Positions 6,118-6,200 of a stretch of DNA of 6,200 bases are shown here, in pieces; positions within the stretch are counted from its first letter, which is position 1; every line of letters begins with the position of its first letter. The translations under genes were made by a program, and so were the position numbers. Origin of the DNA: Promethearchaeota archaeon (GTDB lineage Archaea > Asgardarchaeota > Lokiarchaeia > Sigynarchaeales > SOKP01); NCBI GenBank assembly GCA_019057975.1, contig JAHLWJ010000272.1, forward strand, positions 1 through 6,200, given 5' to 3'. The notes below the pieces were generated by a model, which saw nothing but the letters and a program-made list of their open reading frames with translations, had not been told where the DNA came from and searched no databases.

Positions 6118-6200
6118 ATGGCTAAAATTGAAGTTAGATGTCCAATTTGTTCTAATTGGGATAATATTGAAATCTCAGATGATGCGACAAAAAATGTTGC
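6118..6200 (+). CDS. CPxC (zinc-ribbon-like) protein, 5' end only
   Basis: The window ends after 27 full codons and two bases of this gene. The visible N-terminus has basic and hydrophobic residues, then RCPIC (Cys8 and Cys11), the first half of a possible zinc knuckle, and an acidic stretch ending SDDATKNV. From memory, Lokiarchaeota encode many proteins that begin in this style, as a short CPxC module ahead of variable domains. I cannot confirm this without a search, and the second cysteine pair, if present, lies outside the window. No frame break is seen, and a TATA box stands at a suitable distance upstream. The function is unknown. Confidence 0.65.
   Translation, partial: MAKIEVRCPICSNWDNIEISDDATKNV

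Overview
The window looks like chromosomal DNA from an archaeon with a very AT-rich genome. The pointers are an archaeal-type phosphoglycerate kinase, a tRNA-Val gene with no encoded CCA, TATA-like boxes at archaeal distances from start codons, few clear ribosome binding sites, and T-runs in place of hairpin terminators. The amino-acid style, and a cut-off CPxC protein at the right edge that resembles a family I remember from Lokiarchaeota, suggest an Asgard (Promethearchaeota) lineage. That placement is inference, not proof.

Layout from left to right: a short alkaline-phosphatase-superfamily protein (-) is divergent from larC (+). larC is convergent with a TPR protein (-). A 269-bp gap holding a possible small transcript separates the TPR gene from larB (-). 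larB is divergent from pgk (+), which is followed by tRNA-Val(GAC) (+), a four-helix membrane protein of unknown function (+), and the first 27 codons of a CPxC protein (+). No transposons, CRISPR arrays, phage genes or defence genes were seen.

Two genes belong to one pathway. LarB and LarC catalyse the first and last steps in making the nickel-pincer nucleotide (NPN) cofactor of lactate racemase and its relatives. They lie about 0.9 kb apart but are not in one operon, and larE (sulfur insertion) and larA (the usual apoenzyme) are absent here. The phosphatase-like gene shares a 116-bp divergent promoter region with larC. A perfect 10-bp palindromic TATA element sits exactly midway between the two start codons, so the genes may be co-regulated. 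The phosphatase-like protein lacks a histidine normally needed for the second metal, so its chemistry is uncertain. The pgk-tRNA-membrane protein stretch looks like ordinary housekeeping sequence.
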